The translations under genes and the position numbers were made by a program. From Cyprinodon diabolis (lineage: Eukaryota; Chordata; Actinopteri; Cyprinodontiformes; Cyprinodontidae), in assembly GCA_030533445.1 (NCBI GenBank), contig CM060070.1:36747501-36811500 (forward strand): a stretch of 64,000 nt of DNA, given 5' to 3'. Positions 26,301-38,300 of the stretch are shown here, one piece after another. Position 1 is the stretch's first letter, and every line of letters starts with the position of its first letter. A model generated the notes under the pieces. It was given only the letters and a program-made list of their open reading frames with translations. It made no database searches and was not told the DNA's origin.

Positions 26301-29300
26301 TTCTGAAGGTGGATGTTGAAAGTGGGAAACTGTACTTTAAGAAGTCTAAAGATGGGCCTGAAGATAAATACTTTGTCCACAATAAAAGTAAGAACTTTTT
26401 TTGATTTACTGCATTTCAGGGGAAGGTTCAAGTATTCTGCTGGATCGGTCCACAAAGAAATAATTAATAGCCAAGAACCTGACACCCTAGAATCCCTCAG
26501 ACTTTAGATATATTTTTGAATACCGTATTTATATATATTTATATATATTGTGAGTAAGCTGCTTAGTGATAAAAAAGACTTTCAGTATTTCTGGCAGCAA
26601 ATTTAATTAATTTGGTGTCATATTTAAGGGTGTTGTGAGTGCTTCTATCAGCTTTTTGCTCTTTTCTTAATGAGTTAATGCAGTATATGGATAGATTACA
26701 TTGCAAAACAGGAGTTGAACTTAGATTTTAGATTCGGTTCATCCACTATTGAATGTTTTACCAGGGTTTGTATTAGATGGATACTTCAGGTTTTTGAATT
26801 GCCCTTGTTTTGGTTACTAACTGGTAGATAGTATGTTTATCTGTGAAGTCGGAATGCTGCCAAAAATGCACACGCACAATACATACTCATAAAATAAGTT
26901 TTATTTAATTCACACACATATAAAATACTCCTTTTGCACATTTTTGGCATTTTTGCATGCAGATTTAGTACCACAAGACTGTCATATAACACAAATGAGG
27001 GCATGCTGCTTCTCTGTGCTAATAGCATGCTTTCCAGGCATCCGTAGCTTCTCTCCTACTCCTGTGTGGATATATTTCTGTGCGATCGTGTCAACTTTTG
27101 TCTCTTTAAGGGTGGTAATCACTGGAGAACTGAGATTAGCCTGTAGTTGGTTCTTTACTGGAAATCCTGCTTATTGGGATTGTGCTGTTTTCTTCCTGGC
27201 TGTCGCAAACAGCAGCAAAAGCATTTTCTGGTTAATAGCAGTCATTGACTGAACATTTTATACACAGTCCTGCTCACCATTATTGGCACATGTTTATGTT
27301 TTACACAACTGGACGAATATCCTCAGACATAAATGGAAATGTACCAAATTTATATCAGCAGGACCTTTTAGTTGTGGGTCCAAAGTAATTTAACAAAGAT
27401 AACTTTTATTTCAGCACAGACATTGTAATTCCAAAGGGAAAAATACAGAAACAGGGGTAAATACAGAAACAGGGGTGTCAATATTATCGCACAGGCGATG
27501 AACACCCTTTAGCAGTGATAACAGCCTCCAAATGTTTTTATTTTAGAATAGGATTTAACTTTATTGTCATTACACTGTCACAGTGTAAAGCAACTAGGGT
27601 TGTCGCGATACTAAACTTTTCAACTCGATACTGATACTAAGGAAAATATTCGATACTCGATACCATTTCGATACCACAAGAATAAAAACTCCAAATTTCA
27701 ACAGAAATATTTTGATTAATTACAATAAATAATAAGAACAATATTTTAAGGTTGTTTGCTGTGCACAGTATTAAGCAAGCTTGATAAAAAACTTACAAAA
27801 TTAAAATTAAGAATCAGAATCGGGTTTATTGCCATTGTTAGTGAAGGAGTTCACAACTAGGAATTTTTTATGGTACAATCGTTCAACATGAAACATAATA
27901 TGAAATAGGTAAATAAAATTATAAAAATCTCTAAAAACACTGGGGTATAAGGCATGCAAAAAATATACTAATATATACACTTAGGATAAAAATATGGATA
28001 CATAAAAAAAATATATAAAAAGTATAAAAAGTAAAATGTACAAGGTAGTGCAAATAGAGCAGTGTAAATGGCATGGGCAGGTTATGGAGTCTGACATATA
28101 GTTATGTGTTCATGAGTCTTACGGCAGAGGGGAAGAAGCTGTTTTTATGGCGGGAGGTTCTGGTCCGTATGGACCGAAGCCTCCTCCCTGAGGGGAGAGG
28201 TTCAAACAGACTGTGTCCAGGGTGAGAAGGGTCGGCTGTGATGCGACCTACACGCCTCCTGGTCCTGGAGACATACAGGTCCTGGAGTGATGGCAGCTTA
28301 CAGCCGATCACCTTCTCAGCGGAGCGCACAATGCTCTGCAGTTGGTATCTGTCCCTGGCGGTGGCGCCAGTGTACCACACGGTGATGGAGGAGGTGAGGA
28401 TGGACTCAATGATGGAGGTGTAAAACTGCACCAACATCCGGGTTGGCAGCTTAAGTTTCCTCAGCTGCCGCAGAAAGAACATCCTCTGCTGGGCCTTCTT
28501 GACGAGGGAGCTGATGGTCAACTCCCACTTGAGGTCCTGGGTGATGGTGGTGCCCAGGAAGCGGAAGGACTCCACGTTGGAGATGGGGGTAGGGCTGTCT
28601 GTGAGGGCAAGGGGGGACGGTGGGGCTGTGCCCGTTCTGAAGTCCAGGATCATCTCCACTGTCTTTTGGGCGTTCAGATCCAGGTTGTTGCTGCTGCACC
28701 AGGACACCAGCCGGTCCACCTCCCTCCTGTAGGCATAGCCAAGTGTTCCTTCCTTGGCTATGCTTTGCACACATAACAATGACACTAGCCAAACCGGTTA
28801 AGAAACAAAAATAATTCTCAGCAGCTCCACCTCTTACAAAAAAAAGTCTGAAACTGAAAAGTGCACAGAATTATTCAATCACACAGTGTTCTGAAAGTGC
28901 ATTGTCCTCTATTCTGCACTTAAGATGAATTACTTATGGCACTGTATCGATACTTTTGAAAATGAGTATTGTATCCGGATACAACGTTTCAGTATCGATA
29001 CTTTTTTGAGTATCAATACTTTTGACAACCCTAAAAGCAACAAAATTAACTGCATTTAACCCATCCTCTTGGGGAGCAGTGGGCTGCCATTGTGCGGAAC
29101 TGTGTAGAGGCTAAGGCTGGTTAAGGCTCCCGCAGCAGCTTGTCACAGATATTTTTGATTTATGCTAGTGTTGCGCGCGATGCCATTTTTTGGCCCCGAT
29201 ACCGTTACCCGATACCTGGCTGTGCAGTATCGGCCGATACCGATACCATAATAATGTAAAACAATTGCCATCATGGCTTTGTCGAGCTGCTGCCTACCTT

Positions 29301-32300
29301 TGTGAAGCAGGAAAAAATCTAATACAAAGTGAATCCAGTAGAACTTTTTATTGCCTACCAGGAGTGGGTGACAATAGTTGAATATACTTATGGCTCTCAA
29401 AATGGTATCGGTGCCCTATTTGTTGGTACTCGCCGATACCGATACCACCATTTTAGGGCAGTATCGGGGCCCCGTCCGATACTGGTATCGGTATCGGTGC
29501 AACACTAATTTATGCCCAATATTGAAGCGTAGACTGTGCTATGTTATTCCACGCCACAATGCAAGAGGGACAATCACCAACTAACTGTGGGTCTAGATAC
29601 AGCCGAGGCGGTGAGGAAGTGGGGGCAAATTTGTGTGACAATGGAGGGACATGAGGGCAAACTCCTCTAGCTAGTCCAACTTCATGAGACATTTTCCACA
29701 ATGGCAGTCATAGAAACAAAACAAGCCACTAAGGTACCAAACAGGAAATATGCATAGTGTAGAGCAGATGTAGATTTGACCAATCAGAGGCCTCCTGTCT
29801 GCGGTCACCTACTATTTTGGAGAGGTGCAGCAGAGTGTCTGCGGAAGCAGTGGGGGAACATCTGCAACACACACGCAGATGACCTGGTTTCTATGCATAA
29901 GCCAGCCTTAAGGGTCTAGTCAGGGACCCAGAGTGGCAGTCTGTGGAAGTGGGGCTTGAACTCAGAACCTCTGGATTCCAGGCCCAAAACCACTAAGCTG
30001 CCACTCCCCTTATTTTTTTTCTATAAAGTTCTTGAACTTCTCCAGATGTATTTCCTCCCACACTTCTGTTGCCATATGCTCAAGCTCTTGGACATTTGCT
30101 TGGTTCCTTTCTCTAATGGCAGACTTCACTTCCCCCAAATATTTTCAAGTCAATTGAGAGCTGGACTCATTGCTGGCCTTTTTAAAGCAATATATTTTTC
30201 CTCTCCCAATCATTCCTTCTCGCTTTGTGTATTTATCTTGCTGGAGGACCCATGATCTTCGCCTCAAACCAACTTTCCACACACTGGGCAACACATGGCT
30301 CTAGAATTACTTGATAATCTTCTGATTTCATGATGCCTCCAGATGCAACAAAGCAGACCCACTGCATTATGCATCTTCCACCATGCCTAATTGTACGTAG
30401 GGTTTTCTTTACCCTCAAGTGTTCATTGTGCCATCTTTGAATTTTGGTTAATCTGTCCATTAAACTAATCACAGAAGGCTTGAGGTTTGTCCAGGATCTT
30501 TTTGAAGAAGATCCATCATATTTTTCTTTTTTTCAGCAATGGGATCTTTCTTGGCCTCTTCCTATAAAGCCCTGATTTGTTTAACGTCCAGCATATTTTA
30601 TTTGATGACACCTGACTGCTCCACGTTGGTCTTCAGGGCTTTACATGTTTGAACTGGTGTTTTTTTCACCATTCGTACCAGTCTTTGAAGACCTCTGTCA
30701 AGGATCTCCCCACGTCCAGGGAGGTTTTTGACAGTTCCATGTTTGGAAAACTTCTTAATAATATTATGAAACGTTTAAACAGGAATGCCTGTTTAAACGG
30801 GCATTCCTGTCCGGGAGATGGCATTGGGTTTCTATACTCATTTGCAGCAAACGGTGGCAATACTATTGACATAGTAAAATTATTTTTCTATGTTTTCTTT
30901 ATAATCTTTATCTTCAAATATTCTTTATATTTTGTTGTTTTGTATGAAACACAAACTATCTGTAGATAAATGTTTCACTTAATAAATTTCCTTCAGTCAA
31001 TTTTCAATAATATGCACTTAAACTTCATGGGTGCCAATAATGGTGAGCAGGACTGTAAACCATTGCTGAACATGAAAGGATACATGCTTAAAACTAGATA
31101 AAAACTGAGTGTAAATGTTGTATTTGTGTTATAAGCAAGGGTTCATTCAAGCTTCACTTTTCTCAATATGAACATTGAATCTAACATTAGCTTAGCTCAT
31201 ACGAAGTTTCAAATTTAACATTAAAGGAATAGTACACCCAAAACATGATTAGCCTTCATTTTCTACTCACCCCCATGCTGAACAACACTCTGGAGTACTT
31301 TTTTGATATCTCAAATGCATCTGGAGATCTGGGAGGCTTCTTGCTGTCTGCTGACATTCAAATAATGGAGGTCTATGGCGCCCGAGGCAGAAAGGTCCAT
31401 AAAAGTCCACAAAAAACGTGTCAATATTCCTCCATACTGCTCGTCCAATGTATTCCAAGTGTCCTGAGTGGGTAGCGTCCATAATTAACTCGAAACGAAG
31501 TCATTTAGAATGTTTTTAGAGCATAAACAGTAGTGTATAGGATTTCCTAAAAGCGCGTTCACGAGCCTACGGAAACCGGAGCAGACCAAACCAGATGAAA
31601 GTGCGCATTCAGCGTCTGCTCTGCCTATAATGCAAGCGTAGAAGAAGAAATGTGCTGTTTACCTGTGCAAAGAAAGAAACAACGAAAGAAAAATGTCTGA
31701 GGACTTCAGTGTTGAGGAAGAGCATGAGTTCTTCGCCGAGCTGAATGCGCACTTTCAAGTGGTCAACTGGGGGGTTAGTTAGGTGGTTTACACAATCACT
31801 GTGATGTGATCCCTGAGTCATATGAAGGATAAAGATATTCAATGAAACACTTTAAAGATAGAAAATGTAAGTTTTTACAGAAAAATATATTAAAAATAAC
31901 CTTTTATTTGACCCTTTAGAACTGAACAATCGTTTAATGAGCAGACTGATACCTCAGTAGCTCAGCGTCGATGTATCTATAAGCCTTTAGCCTGTTTTCC
32001 TTACTTTACTGTAGCTCTTCCCTTATGTGACGTTAAGCCTGTCCTGCTGAATGCCCCCCACCCCCCGGGAACCCCTGTTGAAGTCCATAAAACCATAACT
32101 TGGAAAGGGACCTCCCAGCTTTCAAGTTGCTTTCTTCTCTCACCTGTATTTTATGTAATTATTTAACAGCTTTACCAGTTTGTTTTAAATCCTGTTCTTC
32201 AGTCCTGCAGCTTGTGAAATCCCAGAAGATGCATGCTAAACTCGTCATCGTGGTTGAGACAGAGAAGGAGAAGATTCTGCGTAAGGAGTTTGTGTTTGAC

Positions 32301-35300
32301 GACACAAAGGTGATTCCAGCCAAATGCTTTTTTTTTTTTTATGAGAAAACTGTAATAAATGCCCTCTAATTTCCTTTCCCCGATAACTGTTTTACCTCTG
32401 TCCTGATTTCTTAAGAAAAGAGAAGGCTTCTGTCAGCTGCTTCAACAGATGAAGAACAAGCACTCAGAAAAGCCTGAGCCAGACATGATCACAGTGTTCG
32501 TTGGCACCTGGAACATGGGTAAACGGACCTTTCTCCATTCACCATTGATCAAAATTCAGACAGGCATCTGCTGATAGTGTGAACCCTGATTCCCAAACAC
32601 GCAGGAAATGCTGGTCCTCCTCCAAACATCGACTCCTGGTTTCACTGTAAGGGCCTGGGGAAGACGCGGGACGACACTGCCGACCATATCCCTCACGACG
32701 TTTATGTCATCGGTACCCAGGAGGATCCTTTGGGTGAGAGGGAGTGGTCCGACACGGTGAAGAATGCTCTGAGGAAAATCACCAACATCAGCTTTAAGCA
32801 GGTGAATATAGGTGACAATAACAGAATTAAAGTACTTATTCATAGCTCTGTTTCAGGTTTCAACACAGAGCAGCACGTAATTGGGGAGTAGAAGGATTGG
32901 GAATAAAAAAATAAATTCAATGTAAAAAAAAAATAAGTGGACAAACATCATCATGAAGATTGAAAACACCGCAGACAAGATGGGGAGAAAACTTTTAAAG
33001 CAGGTTAGGATTATGAAACAATATTTTAAAGCTTTGAACATCTCACAGAGCAACCAAGACATAGCCGACCACCTAAACCAGGGATCAGCAACCTGCTTTG
33101 TCCTCTTCAATGTGGCTCTGAGGGGTCAAGGGCTCTTCTTTATGATTCATACAATATCTGCACAGACCATTTACAACAGGACGACACACTTTGTTCAAAT
33201 CATTTTATGTTTAGCTTGAGGTGCGTGGTTTATTTTATTAGGTGGGCTAACCGTTTTTCTTCGTCTTTCCTTTTAATTGTGGCTCACTTAGATGAACTAA
33301 TTCAACAAAACCAACAAATATCTTTTGTAGTGAAGGTCAGATAATAATTTTTCTTCAAAATTCATCAAATTTCCATTGAATTTCCTCGGCTTTTAATATT
33401 TATAAAGTTTGTTTAGAGGACCCAAATGCAGAGACGAGTGAAGCAGAGATGAGTTCTTGTTGGTTTAATGAATAACTTAGGCAGACCTCGAAAAACACAA
33501 AATACTAGGATCCAAAAACCATCAAGGAAAAGTCAGGTGGGAGGCCAGAGATGAGGAAGCAAACAACAAGGAACCAGCACTGACTGTGCAGAGGTGGTGT
33601 ATATAAGGGGAACAGAACAAAGGATGGACTAATGAGCTGAATATAGAGCAGGTGTGAGTGGAACCAACTAGAAGGAAGCCAAGGGGAAAGGAAACAAGCA
33701 CAAGGAGGCAACTAAGAGTAACTAAAGACTGCTTGAATATAAAGGAAAATACACAAACAGAAAAAATAATAACAGAAAACTAAAAACTCAGAGTCCCAAA
33801 AGGGGAGAACCATGACAGCAGTGTGCCATGATGGGTTTTCTTAGAGTAAAGCCCAAGATGCAGAACACACACGGAGGCACTGGTAAAAGTCCAAAGAGTT
33901 TATTTAAAGACAAAAGCACATGGATAATACTGGAACAATACAGGCAGGGGGCTGGTTCACTGGGGTCTGTGCAGGGAAAGGGAAATGGCTGGTAGCTGAG
34001 TTCATGTGAGGCTAAACATTTAGCTTCAGGCTTAGCCTGGCAGTCCTGGGTTTGAGCTTCCAGCTCACTGCAGAGAACAACAGGGGAAAATCCACATGGG
34101 AACCTCTAGGGAAACTCCACAAAGAAGTCGTCAGGTTTCATCCACGTAGGAATCTTCGGGTTGGCTCACCAGGGCAGATTAGCAGGTTAGCTCACCTAGA
34201 GCTTCAGGCTAGAGACAGGTTTCCTGCGAGACAGCTCTCCCAGAGCTTCAGGCCAGAGACAGGTTTCCAGTGAGGCAGCTCTCCCAGAGCTTCAGGCCAG
34301 AGACAGGTTACCAGTGAGGCAGCTCTCCCAGAGCTTCAGGCCAGAGACAGGTTTCCTGTGATGCAGCTCTCCCAGAGCTGCAGGCCAGAGACAGGTTTCC
34401 TGTGATGCAGCTCTCCCAGAGCTTCAGGCCAGAGACAGGTTTCCTGTGATGCAGCTCTCCCAGAGCTTCAGGCCAGAGACAGGTTTCCTGTGATGCAGCT
34501 CTCCCAGAGCTGCAGGCCAGAGACAGGTTTCCAGTGAGGCAGCTCTCCCAGAGCTTCAGGCCAGAGACAGGTTACCAGTGAGGCAGCTCTCCCAGAGCTG
34601 CAGGCCAGAGACAGGTTATCAGTGAGGCAGCTCTTCCAGAGCTTCACGGGGAGACAGGAGGTTAAGCTCATCCAGAGCTTCACGAAGAGACAGGATTCCT
34701 GTGAGGCAGAAACAAGGAAGAGTTAGAATCTGATCTCACACTAGAGATAACTAAGGTTCTTCCAGTAACAGAGGCTCAGGTTGCTAACCAACTAAGATCA
34801 ACACTGCGGCGTCGAATCAAGGTTTGAAGGCAGCTTAAATACTGTGGTCCTCCTGATGAGTAGATCAGCCACAGGTGTGTGGGAGGCTCAGCTCAGGAGG
34901 ACCCACGGCACACTCTGCTGGAGGCAGAGGGTAATCTCCAGAGCCTTAACAGTGACTCCAGCCCTAAGGGAAAAACACAGAGCAGAAGAGGATCATCGGC
35001 ACCCTCTGGGGGGCAAGCCTGAGGATCCTAACACAGTGATAGCAAAAGTAGCTCTTTGTACTGAAATGACTGCAGAACTCTGACCTGAACCTACAAGCTA
35101 ATAAACCATAATGGTAGCTCTGAAGGAAGTCTGGAAAATATGTTGAAATAATATTTAAAAAGTGAAAAATTAATGACTAATCAGGCTTTGATTAGGGTGA
35201 AATAAAAGGTCTCAGAGGTTCTGACCAGGGATGCACAAATGTGAAATCTGGGTGGTACATTTGTAAATCTTTTCAAAACCACAAACCATCTTTCTTTCAT

Positions 35301-38300
35301 TAAAGCCTTTCTGAACTGCTTTTCATTGATCTGTTAAAAGAAAATTCTCCATAAAGTTAATCAGTTGCCTAAAGGCCGCAAACTGTAAATACCTTTGCAT
35401 TGTGCTGTGGGGTTAATCTATGAACAAGCAGCCTCAGATTAACTCGCTGCATGCAGGTGGCCACTCACACGCTGTGGAACATTCGGATCATCGTCCTGGC
35501 CAAGCCCGAGCATGAAAACAGGATCTCCCACGTCTTCTCAGACAGCGTGAAGACGGGGATTGCCAACACTTTGGGTGAGCAGTTCCACTTCTTCATTAGG
35601 AGCCCGTTACCCGTCAGAGGGCTTCACTTGAAGTGCAAACTGAAACAATCAGCTTGTTTGCAGGAAACAAGGGAGCTGTGGGGGTGTCTTTCATGTTTAA
35701 TGGAACATCCTTCGGCTTTGTCAACAGTCACCTGACCTCTGGGAGCGAGAAGAAACTCAGGTGAGATTGTAAACATTAAGTTTTGATAATGTTGGCCTAA
35801 CACGGTCAGTTTTACTATAGGAACGATTGCTTCACTTCAAATAATCCCAAATCTCTTAATTAGTAGGGATTGAGGCCCCCACTGATAAAGTTCAAATTGA
35901 GTGATGATTTCCCTTTTTCCTGCAGACGGAATCAAAACTACATCAATATCCTGAGGTTTCTGAATCTGGGTGACAAAAAGCTCAACCCCTTTGACATCAC
36001 GCATCGCTTCACACACCTCGTCTGGCTGGGAGACCTAAACTATCGTGTTGAACTTCCATCCTCAGTAAGTTTCTCACTCCTTGATCAGTAGCCATAATGA
36101 GTTGCAATAAAGTTCATGCTTTACTGCTCCAGCATGATCCCATCATGGCCGCCATGGAATGCGTGGTTAGTAGCATCCTGGTTTAAGATCTGACCTGACG
36201 TCTTTGTGCATGGGGTCTGCATGTTCTCCACATCTTGATACTACAGCTTTCTCCCATGTCTCTTCGGTGTCTCAGTTTGTCCTTTGATGGATCAGTAACC
36301 AATGACTGCTAAAGTCAACCACCAGTAATACTACAAAGACCACCAGCTTTAGAGAAAAGGTGGATTGTTAACCTCAACCTCGGCTAATGGGGGTGAAATG
36401 AAGGCTAGGAGTGATAAACATTTCAGAACAGGTGTCTTCTGCTCACTGCATGAAAGACGGCGAGGAAATTTTAAACACTGATCTTTTATCTGGCCAGTGA
36501 AAGATATATTAACCCAACAGGGAATGTCCTTGATGAACTGAAGTTGTTTTCCTCCAAATGCAGTTTGTCGCTGTATTGCTAATAAGAGGGTCATGGGTTT
36601 TAATCCTGGTCTACGGTCTTTGTGTCTTAAGACTCCATGTAGTTGTGTTAGTTTTCTCTGGGAACTCCAGCCTCCTCCCACAGTCCAAAAGGATGACTGT
36701 TTGGTTGCTGGTGACTCTAAATTGCTCTCAGGTGTGAGTTCATGGGGATGGTTGTGTGTCGTTCTAACTGCTTGAGGTTTGACTTTAAAGATGGAATGAA
36801 ACATTTAATTGAAAGTTCTCTCCTGTCATTAATTACCATCTATAAAAGGCAGAAGTGTGAAGTCACTCCGATACCTTGCCTGTCAGACATGGCAAATATA
36901 CACACTGAAAGGGATAGCCATAATGAGGAAAGTACTTCATCAAATTAGTATAGTTTAATGGAATATTTTAGGCTCTTTTTAGGCCACCCAAAAAGCCCAA
37001 TACCTTCAGAGCAAAGCATTACCTCATGTCTCTGTATCATTGCGGATAACAGCAGAAATGCGTCATTCATAATCAAAACAAAGTCGCTTTATTTCCTGTC
37101 AGACCAGAGCCCGCTGTGATGTCACTGGTTTCGTGGCCGCAGCCAAAGCTGTTGCTATGGCACATTCTATGAGTTGGATGAACAGTAGAATACATATTTT
37201 TGCCGTTCATTAATAGTAATCCTCAATTCCTCTTATTAACTGACTTTTTTATCCCATCTTTAGAGAAAGGAGACTTGCTTGGGAAGTAATGACTTGGTCC
37301 ATCCTCCGCATTTTACATCCGGATTATGTAGGTCACTGATGTATGATGCAAACTTATGCTAACTCAAAGGGATGGTTTCACTTTTTCAGAACTGAGGAAG
37401 CTGTTAAAAGTCACTATCTTACTCTGCAGTAGGTGATAATCTGACAGCTGATTCAGAGCAGAACTAATATTACCTTAAAACAAATTGACCTTCTTAAAAT
37501 AACAGTTAAGGAAAACCCTATTTCAGATCTGTGTAAATTGCAAATTGCACCTTATGGTGAAGACTGCAGTTTTTATAAAGATGGCTGAACCATCAGTTTC
37601 ATTAGTTCTCATATTTAATTCGAAATGTCTTCAATTTACAGAGAAGTGCAAAAGTTACTCCTTCTACAGATCATGTTTCTGTAGAACAGACCAAATATAA
37701 GGATTTCCACTCTTCTTCTTCTTTTTTTTTTAGCTGTGCTTCCATGTTCTTGCATTTTTGTTTGAAAACCCCCTAAAAGGGTTTCACTTTTCTTTAGGTT
37801 TTGCTGAATGTGCTGCCTTTAACCCTAATATTTATTGCATCAAATGAGATGCTTTGACTTTTATATTTTAACCAGGCTCTCCCTGCAGCTTCCCTGAGAT
37901 TTGGATATAAGGGGAACTTTTCTTGAACATTTATCACAAAAAAAAAATATAATAATAGGATCCATACAGTTTCTTTCTTTCTCTTCTCATCGTAGTGCAC
38001 CATGTTTTGCTTCTTTGATGTCAATACTGACATCTTCTCTTATTGATTCTTTACTATGACTGGCCATTTACAAATCAGTTGAACTTGAAGTAACAATGCA
38101 ACGATCCATTATAAAATATTGATCATCTTAAGAAAGGTAAGGAAAGGCAAGACAAGGAAAGGAAAAGTAAGACATGAAAATTAGAGGGAAGATAGGATAA
38201 GTAAAGCCAGCAAAAGAAAGGAAACGAAATGCAAGCAAAGGAGAGGAATGGAATATATTTTTATTTCCAGATGTGGAAGTTTAAATCAAGTGCCATATAA

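Larger units (their letters stand above)
27545..30008 (-). mobile_element. tRNA-derived SINE, split by two later insertions
   Basis: Read on the minus strand, the head at about 30005-29940 has an A-box-like CTTAGTGGTTTTGGGCC and a B-box-like GAGTTCAAGCCCC. The tail on the plus strand is TTTAACTTTATTGTCATTAC at about 27552. The body resumes after each internal insertion (27587, 29034, 29909). Family name not assigned. Confidence 0.6.
27261..31057 (-). mobile_element. Tc1/mariner-like element remnant hosting nested insertions
   Basis: The outer inverted repeats are CAGTCCTGCTCACCATTATT at 27265 and its complement ending 31055 (AATAATGGTGAGCAGGACTG), bordered by TA dinucleotides as in Tc1/mariner insertions. 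On the minus strand 30472-30233 encodes a transposase fragment with a Tc1-type [13 protein letters not shown] block, and [10 protein letters not shown] further on. The frame is broken. It fills most of inpp5d intron 9 and carries four younger insertions. Confidence 0.75.

Noticed and set aside
28342..28776. 144-aa plus-strand ORF
   Set aside because: Antisense shadow of the LINE ORF2 fragment on the minus strand.
33078..33130. CAGGGATCAGCAACCTGC as a hAT terminal repeat
   Set aside because: Resembles a common fish hAT end, but no matching inverted end or 8-bp duplication was found downstream before 35456.
34198..34700. CRISPR-like array
   Set aside because: Contiguous 44-bp tandem units with no spacers in an animal intron; it is a minisatellite.
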